64,000 nt of DNA from Vagococcus teuberi. Its GTDB lineage: Bacteria; Bacillota; Bacilli; Lactobacillales; Vagococcaceae. The notes under the pieces are model-generated. The model was given only the letters and a program-made list of their open reading frames with translations. It ran no database searches and had not been told where the DNA came from. Both the position numbers and the translations under genes were made by a program. Location of the stretch: positions 112,501 to 176,500 of the forward strand of contig NZ_CP017267.1 in NCBI RefSeq assembly GCF_001870205.1. Reading direction: 5' to 3'. Shown here in pieces: positions 18,873-26,152 of this stretch; position 1 is the first letter of the stretch; each line of letters begins with the position of its first letter.

Positions 18873-20168
18873 TTGAAGAAAAATATTTTATCAACCATTA
18901 TGGTTTGCTCAATTGCATTAACAGCTGTTGCTAGTCCAAGTATCGTATTGGCAGATTCTGTTGATGTTCAAATTAAACAACAAGATGAAAAAATTAATGC
19001 CTTAAAAGGACAACAAGATAAAGCTCAAGCAGAAATCAATGCATTAGAATCAACCGTAGCTTCTGTTAATGAAAAAGTAGCATCATTAGAAGCAAAACAA
19101 ACTGAACTAAGTAATGATACTGAGAAATTACAAGAAAAAATTGGTACACTTAAAGTAAGAATTGCAAAACGTGAAAAGTCGATTCAAAAACAAGCAAGAG
19201 ATGCACAAACAAATGATCAAAGTACTAACTTTGTTAGTGCAGTATTAGAAGCTGATTCATTATCAGATGCTATTAGCCGTGTGCATGCTATGAGCACAAT
19301 TGTTAATGCTAACAACGATTTAGTTAAACAACAAAAGCAAGATCAAAAATCAGTTGAACAAAGTATTCAAGAAAATGAAGAAAAAATCAACGAAATGGCA
19401 GCTACTTATAAAGAGTTACAAAGTCAAAAAGATGCTCTTGCTGCTCAACAAGCTGAGTTAAATGTATTGAAAACAAGTTTAGCTGCTGAACAAGCAACTG
19501 CTGAAAGTGATAAAGCTAAATTAAACAAACAAAAAGAAGAAGCAAAAGCTGCTCAAATAAAAGTATTAAAAGCTCAACAAGATTCATCTAAAAAACCAGC
19601 TGAAGCAACGGCAGTAAAAGCTGAGAAACCAGCTGAAGATCAAAAAACTGATAACTCATCAGATAATACGGCTACTCCTTCTGAAGCACCAGTACAAGAA
19701 AGTAAACCAGTTGAAAAACCAACTACTGATAGTACATCTTCTTCAGGAAACTCGGAGCCAGTTAGTGCACCATCAGGAAGTACTTCGTCTAATGGTGGAG
19801 GAGTAGATCATTCAGGCTCAGGTAATATGTATGCTGTTGGTCAATGTACATGGTATGTTAAAAGTGTTGCTCCTTGGGTAGGAACTTATTGGGGTAATGG
19901 TGCTCAATGGGGGGCGTCAGCAGCAGCAGATGGTTACACAGTAAACTCAACTCCAGCAACAGGGGCAGTTGTCGTATTCGCTGCAGGTCAATCTGTTGGA
20001 GGACAATGGACAGCAGATGGTTCATATGGACATGTTGCTTATGTTGATTCATATAATCCAGCTAACAATACTATTACGATTTCACAAGGTGGTACAGGAT
20101 TTTCATCACCTACTGGACCAAACACACAAACAATTAGCGCATCTGGTTACACTTATATCCATCGCTAA
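18873..20168 (+). CDS. Secreted CHAP-domain peptidoglycan hydrolase (SagA/PcsB-like)
   Basis: 431 residues from TTG at 18873, placed 7 nt after GGAGGA; the upstream in-frame TTG at 18858 precedes that site. A signal peptide (MKKNILSTIMVCSIALTAVA, cleavage near VLA-DS) is followed by a coiled coil (about 35-240), a Pro/Ser/Thr/Glu linker (about 245-325) and a C-terminal CHAP domain. In it GQCTWYV supplies the catalytic Cys and YGHVAYV the His. This is the layout of PcsB, Usp45 and SagA-type wall hydrolases that split daughter cells. The catalytic domain is CHAP, not the NlpC/P60 of enterococcal SagA. Regulation by WalRK is plausible by analogy. Confidence 0.9.
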   Translation: MKKNILSTIMVCSIALTAVASPSIVLADSVDVQIKQQDEKINALKGQQDKAQAEINALESTVASVNEKVASLEAKQTELSNDTEKLQEKIGTLKVRIAKREKSIQKQARDAQTNDQSTNFVSAVLEADSLSDAISRVHAMSTIVNANNDLVKQQKQDQKSVEQSIQENEEKINEMAATYKELQSQKDALAAQQAELNVLKTSLAAEQATAESDKAKLNKQKEEAKAAQIKVLKAQQDSSKKPAEATAVKAEKPAEDQKTDNSSDNTATPSEAPVQESKPVEKPTTDSTSSSGNSEPVSAPSGSTSSNGGGVDHSGSGNMYAVGQCTWYVKSVAPWVGTYWGNGAQWGASAAADGYTVNSTPATGAVVVFAAGQSVGGQWTADGSYGHVAYVDSYNPANNTITISQGGTGFSSPTGPNTQTISASGYTYIHR

Positions 20169-20176
20169 AAATAAAA

Positions 20177-20258
20177 GCTCTTTGTCAACTAGTGTTGGTA
20201 AGAGCTCGAACGTTAGAATTTAGGATCTAGAAAACATTTGGTTTTCTAGATTTTTTTT
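20177..20258 (+). repeat. Dispersed ISL3-like end carrying a terminator (copy 1)
   Basis: Starts GCTCTTTGTCAACTAGTGTT, which resembles the GGCTCTTT termini of ISL3-family elements, and ends in an 11-bp perfect hairpin followed by T8. The first 57 bases match the copy at 57062-57145 with only two differences. Both copies begin within a few bases of a stop codon (CHAP hydrolase here, acpP there). No transposase is attached. Confidence 0.75.
20225..20258 (+). terminator. Rho-independent terminator of the CHAP hydrolase gene
   Basis: ATCTAGAAAAC and GTTTTCTAGAT form a perfect 11-bp stem with a 5-nt loop and a following T8 run. It is part of the dispersed repeat. Confidence 0.9.
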
Positions 20259-20334
20259 GGTGATTTAAAGACAGATTATTTTAAGCAAATTGAATTTATA
20301 GTCGTAGCCTAAAATTATAAAAACTTCTCATAAC

Positions 20335-20443
20335 ATAGGTATTACGCTTAATCACTTTCCCTGTTTTCTTTGGTTGGAAAAATAATTTGAGTGTATCGCA
20401 AATGATTTTTTTAGTTGTCTAGCTTAATTTTACAACCGGCGTT
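20335..20443 (-). mobile_element. IS30-family end fragment
   Basis: Bases 20349-20443 match the region upstream of the IS30 transposase at about 58298-58392 with roughly ten substitutions (shared TTTGAGTGTATC and AATGATTTTTTTAGTTGT). Similarity stops at GGCGTT in both copies, which marks the element's outer end. No transposase coding sequence remains. Confidence 0.75.
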
Positions 20444-20552
20444 AAACAAAAAAGTAAGAGAATTTCTTCCTTCACTCCACTTAATTCTATTTCATTTTTG
20501 AGACTTTTTTATCAATATATTGTCCATCAATACGATTTACTGCACAGCCAAT

Positions 20553-20574
20553 ACTTTTAGATCAGCCTTTTTTA
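20553..20574 (-). repeat. Solo IS1182-like terminal repeat
   Basis: ACTTTTAGATCAGCCTTTTT resembles the right end of the intact IS1182 (ACTTTTGGGTCAGCCTCTTT), differing at about four positions. No matching partner end is visible nearby. Confidence 0.4.
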
Positions 20575-20578
20575 CTTT

Positions 20579-21163
20579 TTAAAATTCATGATTGATGGAT
20601 TCGATAAAAGTGAAAGTATCTTTATCAAATGAAAATTTTAGGATTGAGCAATTTGAAAAACTAATAGTAGAGACTGTTTTAAAATCTAACCAAGCTTGAA
20701 TAAATAAGTACATAGCTCCACCATGACTAACTGCTAAAATTGTATCAGAGTTATCTTCTTTCATTACTTTAGTTAACGTATCGATCATACGTTTTTGGAC
20801 ATCATCGGCTGATTCACCACCATACGGAACAAAAGCATCACCGTATGATATTTCATTTGGTTTGATTTTAGGGTTTAAACTTTCACTCTCACCTTCAAAT
20901 AGTCCGAAATGCCATTCTTTTAATCCTTTTAAACGTTTGTAGTTATCGTGTCCAGCAACGATTTCTAACGTGTCACATGCACGTTCCTGCGTTGATGAAT
21001 AAAAAGCGTCAATCTCGATATGGTTATCTTCAAAGTATCTTTTTGCAATATGAGCTTGTCGAACCCCCTCATCTGTCAAAGGTGAATCACAAAAACCTTG
21101 AATTTTTCCAAGTTGATTAAAAAGAGTTTGTCCATGTCGCATTAGATAAAGTGTTTTAGCCAA
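20579..21163 (-). CDS. Histidine phosphatase family protein
   Basis: 194 residues of the phosphoglycerate-mutase-like superfamily. It has the phosphohistidine motif LMRHGQT at the N-terminus, GFCDSPLTDEG, the second arginine region (SSTQERACDT), and the C-terminal catalytic His in VSHGGAMY. It starts at TTG (21161-21163), 7-8 nt after AAAGGAC. Such proteins are cofactor-dependent phosphatases of unknown or broad substrate and are often annotated GpmB/PhoE-like. The gene ends next to the IS patch and starts 18 bp from the original end of the pseudouridine synthase gene, so the two were probably one operon. Confidence 0.88.
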   Translation of the reverse strand: MAKTLYLMRHGQTLFNQLGKIQGFCDSPLTDEGVRQAHIAKRYFEDNHIEIDAFYSSTQERACDTLEIVAGHDNYKRLKGLKEWHFGLFEGESESLNPKIKPNEISYGDAFVPYGGESADDVQKRMIDTLTKVMKEDNSDTILAVSHGGAMYLFIQAWLDFKTVSTISFSNCSILKFSFDKDTFTFIESINHEF

Positions 21164-21298
21164 AATAAACAGTCCTTTCTATTATTTTATTTCATATAAG
21201 CTAGGGGTTGCTTGAACAACAATGTCTTCATTAGTAAAAGGATGTACTAAGTGAAGCGATATTGCATGAAGCTGTAGTCTAGGAGAGGTGGATGACGG

Positions 21299-21387
21299 AT
21301 TATATAAAGGATCACCAACGATAGGGTGTTGGATGTTCTCTAATTATATAAAGGATCACCAACGATAGGGTGTTGGATGTTCTCTAA
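21299..21387. repeat. 44-bp perfect tandem duplication
   Basis: Two identical adjacent copies with a period of 44 bp, running from TTATATAAAGGATCACCAAC to GGATGTTCTCTAA. 44 is not a multiple of three, so the copy shifts the frame of the pseudouridine synthase gene. Confidence 0.95.
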
Positions 21388-22095
21388 ATGCACACGAATT
21401 TGGTGAGTTCGTCCGGTATCCAGTTTACATTCGATATGAGTTGTATTTTTCAAAACCTCAACTACCGACACATGGGTTCTAGCATGTGCTCCCTTTTTTG
21501 TATCAACTACGCGTTTTCGTCTATCGTGACGATGACGTCCGATAGGTTTATCAATAGTAAATTGTTTTTCTTTGATAATCCCACTTACTTCTGCTTCATA
21601 ATAGCGATTGATTTTCTTTTGTTCTAATAATCTGCCAAGTATAGGCAAAATGATAGGATGTTTTGCAAAAACGATGGCCCCACTTGTTTCTTTATCAAGC
21701 CTATGTACAACATAAGGAAGTTGATTTTTTGGAGCTAAATAAGCAGCCAAGTCGTTTAGTAAGGTATCTGACTCTTGCGGTTGATTCGGATGAGTTTTTT
21801 GACCGTATGCTTTGTTGACAATGATGAGATGATCATCTTCCCATAAGACATTGACCGAATCTTTATTCCCTAAGGAAATTTCGGGCTTTGTATAATCACT
21901 ATCTTCGAAAATCATCGTCACTGTATCACCGGCTATTACTGTTTCATGGAACATGACAGGTTGGTTATTTTTTAACACATTTTTTCGTGTTCTTAAAAAA
22001 TGTCGGACTTTCCTAGGGATGAGCCAATCGTTTTCTAATAGGTCACGAATCGTTTTTTCATGTGTTCCTTCTGGTAAAGTGATAGACAGCTGCAT
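21340..22095 (-). CDS. RluA-family pseudouridine synthase, C-terminally truncated by a duplication
   Basis: 251 residues. The protein has an S4-like N-terminus and the RluA/RluD catalytic core with HRLDKETSG (catalytic Asp) and LDTGRTHQIRVH. It isomerises uridine in rRNA or tRNA. The ATG has AAGGAG upstream. The reading frame ends early at DPLYN-stop because a 44-bp segment is tandemly duplicated at 21299-21387. Skipping one copy restores the frame and adds 38 residues (PSSTSPRLQLHAISLHLVHP and onward) to a natural stop at 21182-21184, for 289 residues in all. The lost part is the final strand of the catalytic domain, so activity is uncertain. Confidence 0.88.
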   Translation of the reverse strand: MQLSITLPEGTHEKTIRDLLENDWLIPRKVRHFLRTRKNVLKNNQPVMFHETVIAGDTVTMIFEDSDYTKPEISLGNKDSVNVLWEDDHLIIVNKAYGQKTHPNQPQESDTLLNDLAAYLAPKNQLPYVVHRLDKETSGAIVFAKHPIILPILGRLLEQKKINRYYEAEVSGIIKEKQFTIDKPIGRHRHDRRKRVVDTKKGAHARTHVSVVEVLKNTTHIECKLDTGRTHQIRVHLENIQHPIVGDPLYN

Positions 22096-22264
22096 AAGTA
22101 GACTCCTTTTTCTAATTTAAACGTTTTTTAAAAAATATCACGTAGTAATTTAATGTTTGTTTGGTATTTTTAATAGACTTATGAAGATAAGTCTTTAGAC
22201 GTATCAGTTATTTATGATAATATGATACACTAAATACATAAAATTTAATAGAAAGGACATTATC

Positions 22265-24421
22265 ATGGAACAAGTTAAGAAGTATTTAGAAGTGATAAAA
22301 TCCTGGCTAATCAGGTTTGGTGCATGGTTAAAACCTCATTGGCAAACATTTCGAGTACATCAAAAAAGAATATGGAAGAAATACCATATCAATAAAATAA
22401 TTTTATTAACAGCTTTAACAGTTGTCTTAGTCACAAGCATTTATCTGTTTTATTTAGCTAAGAGTATGAATGTTTCTGGGTTAAAAGCAGGATTGGAACA
22501 ATCCACGACGATTTATGATAAAGACGGTGATGAAGCAGGTAAGCTTCGAAAAAATGGCGGAACGTTTGTAACGTTAGATAACATCTCACCGTATGTGGTA
22601 GATGCCTTGATTTCTACAGAGGACCGCCGCTTTTATCAGCATAAAGGATACGATGTGAAAGGGATTCTAAGAGCCGCAGCTAGAAAAGTGATTAGAAGAA
22701 ATAATAGCGGTGGTGGTGGGAGTACTATCACACAGCAGTTAGCAAAAAATGCCTTTTTAGACCAACAACAAACATATACGCGTAAAGCAAAAGAACTCTT
22801 TTTAGCAATAGAGTTGGAAAAAGAGTATTCAAAAGATGAAATTTTAGAAATGTACTTAAACAAATCGTACTTTGGTAGTGGGGTTTGGGGAATTCAAGAT
22901 GCATCAAAAAAATATTTTGGTAAAGATGCTAAAGATTTAACAATTGATGAAGCAGCTGTACTTGTCGGTGTGTTGAAAGGTCCTAGTTTATACAATCCGA
23001 TTGATCATATGGATTATGCAGTCAATCGCCGTAACACAGTGCTATCTGTGATGGTTGATAATGGAAAATTAGATAAGGCTACGGCAGATGGTTTGATGAA
23101 AGAACCGATTTATTTAACGGATACCTATGTACCCGATAAGGAATCATATAAATATCCTTATTACTTTGACGCGGTCATTTCTGAAGCGACTGATAAAACA
23201 GGCTTAACAGATGCGGAAATTTCGAATGGCGGTTACAAAATATATACAGCTTTAGATCAAGTGTATCAACAAGGCATGGACAAAACGTTTGCAGATGATA
23301 GTTTGTTTCCTCCTGCAGCGTCAGACGGTGCCATTGTAGAAGGAACGTCTGTGGCGATTAACCCTAGCTCTGGTGGTGTGATGGGGATTATTGGAGGACG
23401 TGGTGAGTACACGTATCGTGGCTGGAATCGTGCGACTGATTCAAAATTATCGCCAGGGTCTACGATGAAACCTCTATCTGTTTATACGCCAGCTTTAGAA
23501 GCAGGATACAAACCAGATGATATGTTAAAAGATGAAGAGTTATCTTATTATGATGTGCATAACTTCTCTCGCACATATAGTGGTGAAACATCTATGACGA
23601 ATGCCTTGATACATAGTTTAAATGCTCCAGCAGTTTGGTTAATGCATGAGATCGGCATTGATAGAGGATATAAAAAAGTTGAACAGTTTGGTATTAAGCT
23701 AGACCAAGAAGATAAGTATTATGGACTTGCGTTAGGTGGGCTAACAAAAGGAGCTAGACCAATCGACATGGCAAGTGCATATACGGTATTTGCTAACGAG
23801 GGAGTTAGAAAAGAAACACATTTTATTACAAAAATTGAAGACTCACATGGTGTGATTATATATGAGAATCAAAAACCAAAATCAACACGTGTGACAACAC
23901 CTGAAGTGGCTGAAGAGATGACAAGTATGCTTCAAGGTGTATATAGTTCAGGAACAGGAGCCGCTGCTCAGCCGTACGGTTATCAAATAGCCGGTAAAAC
24001 AGGAACGACTGAAAATATAAATGCAGATGGTATGTCAAAAGATCAGTGGATGATTGGGTACACACCAGATGTGGTGGTAGCTACGTGGATTGGTTTTGAT
24101 AAGAGTGGACCAGATCATTATTTACCAGGTAATGATAGTAGTTACATTTCAAATGTGTTTAGAACAGAGATGCAAAGTATACTGGGAGCCTCACCCAACA
24201 CGCCGTTTCCAGTAAAAGACGCCACACAAACTGAAGAATATATTGGTAGCCAAGAAAATAACACGACGACTAATGGAAAACTAGACGGAATTGGTGATAC
24301 ATTAAATGATGTGGGTGGAAAAATCAAACAAGGTGCAGACACAGTAGGAGAAGGTATCAAAAAAGGTTTAGATAAAGTTGGCGAAGCTTGGCAAGGTATT
24401 TGGGACAGAGTAACCCAATAA
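22265..24421 (+). CDS. Class A penicillin-binding protein (PBP2A/PbpF-like)
   Basis: 718 residues with a short cytoplasmic N-terminus and one membrane anchor (IILLTALTVVLVTSIYLFYL, about residues 44-65). A GT51 glycosyltransferase follows with STEDRRFYQHKGYDVKGILR, GSTITQQLAKN and the catalytic Glu. The transpeptidase domain has SPGSTMKP (SxxK), SLN and GKTGTT. It polymerises and cross-links peptidoglycan outside the membrane. The end (about residues 665-718) is a Gly/Lys amphipathic tail (GGKIKQGADTVGEGIKKG), unusual but without a known role. It is monocistronic, upstream of yheA. Confidence 0.93.
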   Translation: MEQVKKYLEVIKSWLIRFGAWLKPHWQTFRVHQKRIWKKYHINKIILLTALTVVLVTSIYLFYLAKSMNVSGLKAGLEQSTTIYDKDGDEAGKLRKNGGTFVTLDNISPYVVDALISTEDRRFYQHKGYDVKGILRAAARKVIRRNNSGGGGSTITQQLAKNAFLDQQQTYTRKAKELFLAIELEKEYSKDEILEMYLNKSYFGSGVWGIQDASKKYFGKDAKDLTIDEAAVLVGVLKGPSLYNPIDHMDYAVNRRNTVLSVMVDNGKLDKATADGLMKEPIYLTDTYVPDKESYKYPYYFDAVISEATDKTGLTDAEISNGGYKIYTALDQVYQQGMDKTFADDSLFPPAASDGAIVEGTSVAINPSSGGVMGIIGGRGEYTYRGWNRATDSKLSPGSTMKPLSVYTPALEAGYKPDDMLKDEELSYYDVHNFSRTYSGETSMTNALIHSLNAPAVWLMHEIGIDRGYKKVEQFGIKLDQEDKYYGLALGGLTKGARPIDMASAYTVFANEGVRKETHFITKIEDSHGVIIYENQKPKSTRVTTPEVAEEMTSMLQGVYSSGTGAAAQPYGYQIAGKTGTTENINADGMSKDQWMIGYTPDVVVATWIGFDKSGPDHYLPGNDSSYISNVFRTEMQSILGASPNTPFPVKDATQTEEYIGSQENNTTTNGKLDGIGDTLNDVGGKIKQGADTVGEGIKKGLDKVGEAWQGIWDRVTQ

Positions 24422-24489
24422 GAGTAGGTTTTTTTAGCGAAACATGTTACAATATTAAGAGAATAAATTTCTATTAAAGGAGCATACAT

Positions 24490-24837
24490 ATGTCAAATAA
24501 TATTTATGATAGTGCCAATCAAATCGAACGCGAAATTCGTCAAATGGATGAATTTTTAGCTTTAAGTAGTGCTTTTGATGCAGTAAAAGCTAATCAAGAA
24601 GCATTTGAATTATTTAAAGCATTCCAAGAACTACAAATGACCTTACAACAAAAACAAATGCAAGGTGAAGAATTTTCTGACGAGGATGCTCAAAAAGCAC
24701 AAGAAATGGCAGAAAAAGTTCAAGGTGAAGCATTAATCCAAGATTTAATGCAAAAAGAACAAGCTTTTAGCATGATTGTTAATGACTTAAACCGCATCAT
24801 TATGCAACCAGTTCAAGATTTATATACGTTAGATTAA
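24490..24837 (+). CDS. yheA: YheA family protein (UPF0342, YlbF/YmcA superfamily)
   Basis: 115 residues, entirely helical, with the family pattern [14 protein letters not shown] and [12 protein letters not shown]. It is the small YheA type in the YlbF/YmcA group of cytosolic helical proteins. In Bacillus, YlbF and YmcA act with YaaT on RNase Y-dependent RNA processing, but YheA itself has no firm function. It has an AAAGGAG ribosome binding site and its own terminator, and lies just before the yhaO-yhaN-yhaM genes. Confidence 0.88.
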   Translation: MSNNIYDSANQIEREIRQMDEFLALSSAFDAVKANQEAFELFKAFQELQMTLQQKQMQGEEFSDEDAQKAQEMAEKVQGEALIQDLMQKEQAFSMIVNDLNRIIMQPVQDLYTLD

Positions 24838-24851
24838 TCGACACAATGATG

Positions 24852-24888
24852 GGTGGTTAAGCAAGTGCTTAACCGCCTATATTTTTTA
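24852..24888 (+). terminator. Rho-independent terminator after yheA
   Basis: GGTGGTTAAGC pairs with GCTTAACCGCC (one G-U pair), followed by a T-rich tail. Confidence 0.8.
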
Positions 24889-24937
24889 TAGAACTTATTT
24901 TCTTTAATATGTGATGATAGTAAAAGGAGTGTGGCGC

Positions 24938-26152
24938 ATGAAATTTATTCATATGGCAGATTTACATATAGATCAACCTTTTTCTGGGATTACTACAGAA
25001 GATGTAGCGTTCCAAAAAGAGATACAACAAATAAATTATAAGGTGTTTGAAGCAATTATTGATTTGTGTATTAAAAGTTCAGTCGATTTTTTATTAGTGG
25101 TAGGTGATACGTTTCATCAAGCAACATCATCAATCTATACACAAAAATTTATTATAGATCAGTTTAAAAAATTAGAAGAGCATCACATTACAGTGGTGAT
25201 GTCTTTTGGCAATCATGATTACTATACTAAGAGTCGTTACTGGTTTGACTGGCCAGAAAATGTCGTACTTTTTGACAAAGAAGAAGTAACGACAAAAGTA
25301 CTGACTTTAAAGAACGGTCAAAGTGTTTCGATTAGTGGGTTTTCTTATGAACATCAGTGGATTACTGACCAAAAGGCGTTGGAATTTCCTGAAAGAAGTA
25401 CTGAAACGGATTATCATATTGGTTTTTATCATGGCGAAATTGGACAAGAAGGTAAGTACGCACCGTTTTCTTTATCACAATTAAAATCAACATATGATTA
25501 TTGGGGATTGGGGCATATTCATAAGAGTGAAGAATTAATGGAAAAACCATTAACAATTTATCCTGGAACACCTCAAGGACATACAAGAAAAGAACGAGAC
25601 ACTAAAGGTGTTAGTTTTGTTGAAGTGAGTGGATCAAGTGTTTCTCAACGTTTTATTGATGTGAGTAAAGCAACATGGGTACAACAAGATATCTCATTAA
25701 AAGAAACAACAAGAGTAGAACAATTAGCAAAAATAGAAAAAGAAATTATAGCAGCTAGATACATGAAAGAAGTCACGTTATTAGTTGTGAAGCTAAGCCC
25801 ATCATCAGAAGAAGGCATTAGTGAATTATTATTACACAAAGAAGAAATACTAAGCTACTTACAACGTCAACTACTACGCAAAACATCGTATTATATTTGG
25901 TTAGTAGATATTGTGATTGAACCAATTAAATCAAATCAATTAATTATGGGCTTTGAAGCGAGTTTAATTGATGATTTGTCTCAGCATTTTCTACAACGAA
26001 ATGAGTTTTTCTCAGTCGCTAAGGACATTACCCAACAGCCAATTGTGGGGACTAATATAATATTTGATGAAGAAGACATTCAGCGGATTGTTGAAGAAAG
26101 TAGTCAGTTAGTAAAAGATAAAATGATTTTTAAAAATGGAGTAGGCCAATGA
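24938..26152 (+). CDS. yhaO: DNA repair exonuclease YhaO (SbcD/Mre11-like)
   Basis: 404 residues from the ATG at 24938, 9 nt after AAAGGAG; the upstream GTG at 24911 precedes that site. It is a calcineurin-like metallophosphoesterase of the SbcD type, with MADLHIDQPF, VVGDTFH, SFGNHDYY, GFYHGEIG and GLGHIHKSE supplying the five phosphoesterase motifs and metal ligands. Its partner yhaN overlaps by 4 bp (ATGA), so the two are probably made together as a nuclease-ATPase complex on DNA ends. Confidence 0.88.
   Translation: MKFIHMADLHIDQPFSGITTEDVAFQKEIQQINYKVFEAIIDLCIKSSVDFLLVVGDTFHQATSSIYTQKFIIDQFKKLEEHHITVVMSFGNHDYYTKSRYWFDWPENVVLFDKEEVTTKVLTLKNGQSVSISGFSYEHQWITDQKALEFPERSTETDYHIGFYHGEIGQEGKYAPFSLSQLKSTYDYWGLGHIHKSEELMEKPLTIYPGTPQGHTRKERDTKGVSFVEVSGSSVSQRFIDVSKATWVQQDISLKETTRVEQLAKIEKEIIAARYMKEVTLLVVKLSPSSEEGISELLLHKEEILSYLQRQLLRKTSYYIWLVDIVIEPIKSNQLIMGFEASLIDDLSQHFLQRNEFFSVAKDITQQPIVGTNIIFDEEDIQRIVEESSQLVKDKMIFKNGVGQ

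Larger units (their letters stand above)
20169..20578 (+). other. Gene-free patch of insertion-sequence ends
   Basis: About 410 bp without a gene, holding three unrelated IS-derived pieces in a row: the ISL3-like terminator repeat (20177-20258), an IS30 end (20335-20443) and an IS1182-like end (20553-20574). The stretches between them match nothing I recognise. Confidence 0.6.
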
